NCBI GenBank assembly: GCA_016785955.1 | Contig: JAEUWH010000058.1 | Location: 1 to 36,135, forward strand | Source: Pseudobdellovibrionaceae bacterium | GTDB taxonomy: Bacteria > Bdellovibrionota > Bdellovibrionia > Bdellovibrionales > Bdellovibrionaceae | Length of the DNA: 36,135 bases | Reading direction: 5' to 3' | Part shown: one piece after another, positions 34,802 through 36,135 of the stretch | Position numbering within the stretch: the stretch's first letter is position 1 | Layout: each line of letters opens with the position of its first letter | Program-made: the position numbers and the translations under genes | Notes under the pieces: model-generated | Database searches by the model: none | What the model was told of the DNA's origin: nothing | What the model saw: only the letters and a program-made list of their open reading frames with translations

Positions 34802-35950
34802 GTGATCAAAAAAAGATTTAAAAATCCATTATTAGTTCATTTATCAATTTTAGAAGACCCTCGAACTGGCGAGAACTATCGCCATGATTTTTTAGAGGTG
34901 ATGTTTATCACTGTTTGCGCGGTTATTTGTGGCTGTGAAAATTGGACTGAAATCGAAGATTATGCTGAAGCTAAATACGAATGGCTTTCCCAATTTTTGG
35001 AATTAAAGAACGGAATTCCATCACACGATACTTTTCGACGAATATTTTGTATTTTAGAGTTCGATGAATTTCAGAAATTTTTTATAAAATGGACTTCTGA
35101 AATCAGAAATAAATTGAATATAAAAAATGATCAGATTTGCATTGATGGAAAAACGCTACGTCGATGTTTTAAATCAAGAACAAGTAAATCGCTACATATG
35201 GTGAGTGCTTGGTCATCAGAGGCTTCGTTAAGTCTAGGTCAGGTTGCAACGGAGGAAAAGCCTAACGAGATTACAGCAGTTCCAGAGATTTTAAAGATAT
35301 TAGAAATTAAAGTCTGCCTTGTAAGCCTTGATGCGATGGGATGCCAGCGAGAGATCGCTGAGAAGATCGTAAAAAAAGGTGGTGACAATTTATTGGCTGT
35401 TAAAGAAAATCAAAAAGGTTTACTTGAAGCGACTGAAGAGATTTTTCGACGAAGTTCGACAACATATAAAAATAAATTAAGGCATGATGATTATCAACTG
35501 GCTGAAGAAAACAAGCACGGACGTGATGAAGTTCGAAAATGCCGAGTTATTTATCTCGAAAAAGAGGTTGGATTTTTCCCGCACAAGGATTGGACCGATA
35601 TCAGTTCAATTGTTCGAGTGCAGTCAGAAAGAATTATTAGGACAACGGGAGAGGTATCTTCAGAAGCCCGATATTATATATCGAGTGCAACAAAAACGGC
35701 TCATGAATTTAATGATGGTGTTCGAAACCATTGGGGAATTGAAAACAAATTGCATTGGTCACTTGATGTTGTCATGAATGAAGATGACAGCCGCATCTGG
35801 GCCGAAGAATCTGGTAAAAATTTTTCATTATTACGAAAGATGGTTTTGAATTTATTAAAAAAAGAACCCACGAAAAAAGGTATCCGTAGAAAACAAAAAA
35901 TTGCAGGGCTTCGAGATGATTATTTATTAAAGATTTTGTTCACTGGCTAG
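34802..35950 (+). CDS. ISAs1-family transposase
   Basis: 382 aa, starting with GTG preceded by GGAG about 9 nt upstream. N-terminal DDE_Tnp_1-associated domain with LEDPRTGENYRHDFLEVMFITVCAVICG and IPSHDTFRRIF. The DDE triad is D115 in ICIDGKTLR, D177 in VSLDAMGCQ and E314 in HWGIENKLHW. Full length and no frameshift, so the element may still be active. It moves the IS by cut-and-paste or copy transposition; it cannot be told from sequence alone which. Confidence 0.92.
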   Translation: MIKKRFKNPLLVHLSILEDPRTGENYRHDFLEVMFITVCAVICGCENWTEIEDYAEAKYEWLSQFLELKNGIPSHDTFRRIFCILEFDEFQKFFIKWTSEIRNKLNIKNDQICIDGKTLRRCFKSRTSKSLHMVSAWSSEASLSLGQVATEEKPNEITAVPEILKILEIKVCLVSLDAMGCQREIAEKIVKKGGDNLLAVKENQKGLLEATEEIFRRSSTTYKNKLRHDDYQLAEENKHGRDEVRKCRVIYLEKEVGFFPHKDWTDISSIVRVQSERIIRTTGEVSSEARYYISSATKTAHEFNDGVRNHWGIENKLHWSLDVVMNEDDSRIWAEESGKNFSLLRKMVLNLLKKEPTKKGIRRKQKIAGLRDDYLLKILFTG

Positions 35951-35977
35951 GCTTTCCCGTCATATGCGCAACCCCTG
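35945..35977 (-). repeat. IS right inverted repeat
   Basis: 33 bp, matching the left repeat in reverse complement (CAGGGGTTGCGCATATG...CTAGCC). The transposase stop is at its inner edge, 35948-35950, so the gene runs into the repeat. Confidence 0.85.
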
Positions 35978-36004
35978 TCCGACAACAAATTGCTACACTG
36001 CTGA

Positions 36005-36135
36005 CCGGTTAAATTTGATTACAATCACCTGTCCAAAGCCTTTTCGGAATTGAGTCTCCAGCGACAGCCGGACGGTGGGTCTTTACCAGCAAGACTTTTA
36101 GCTATGTACATCGATCTGATCTGTCGAAGTAGCTG
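36005..36135 (+). CDS. Partial open frame running off the right edge
   Basis: After a TGA at 36002-36004 the frame PVKFDYNHLSKAFSEL...RLLAMYIDLICRSS stays open to the window end (about 43 codons). It has no start codon or ribosome site and I do not recognise the family. It may be the end of a mobile-element gene next to the IS, or chance. Confidence 0.2.

Larger units (their letters stand above)
34699..35977 (+). mobile_element. ISAs1-family insertion sequence
   Basis: A complete 1279-bp element: 33-bp imperfect terminal inverted repeats, starting CAGGGGTT.CGCATATG, flank one intact transposase gene. No matching target duplication is seen: left flank actcgtgc, right flank tccgacaa. This suggests recombination or deletion next to the element after insertion. 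Confidence 0.85.

Overview
The window looks like a chromosomal segment from a fairly AT-rich Gram-negative bacterium. An AmpG-type muropeptide transporter, dense rows of large signal-peptide proteins of unrecognised families, and a HigBA-like antitoxin of a type I associate with Bdellovibrio relatives suggest Bdellovibrionota. That assignment is an inference: no rRNA, tRNA or housekeeping marker is present to confirm it.

Layout. (1) 219-6713, plus strand: a secreted protein (515 aa), an AmpG-like transporter, a secreted protein with an internal membrane segment (576 aa) and a secreted Cys-rich protein (471 aa). (2) 6762-14008, minus strand: a tight three-gene operon. In transcription order it encodes a TelA-like coiled-coil protein, a ClpA/B-like AAA+ protein (dead-looking first ATPase module, intact second) and a UbiB/ABC1-like kinase. 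All three carry N-terminal signal peptides, which is unexpected for families that normally work with ATP in the cytosol. (3) 14226-29254, plus strand: eight large exported proteins. The first four overlap or nearly abut. Five are paralogues with a conserved helical core and a Cys pair (C-x6-C). (4) 29399-36135: an accessory region of small genes on both strands, with decayed pieces (RND exporter fragment, toxin remnant), an antitoxin, a Cas2-fold SinR-like protein with a two-TM partner, a lipoprotein esterase, three copies of a degenerate coding fragment and an ISAs1-family insertion sequence with clear 33-bp inverted repeats.

The most striking signal is a short motif, C-x-x-F-Y. It sits just after the signal peptide in nine exported proteins and at the extreme C-terminus of two more, the AAA+ protein and the UbiB-like protein. 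It links otherwise unrelated families between 219 and 29254 and is not a lipobox. My working hypothesis is that regions 1-3 encode parts of one undescribed extracytoplasmic system: paralogous helical proteins, a large membrane protein, and an exported TelA/AAA+/kinase module, many of them sharing a Cys-aromatic tag for sorting, docking or covalent attachment. All function statements for this system are inference.
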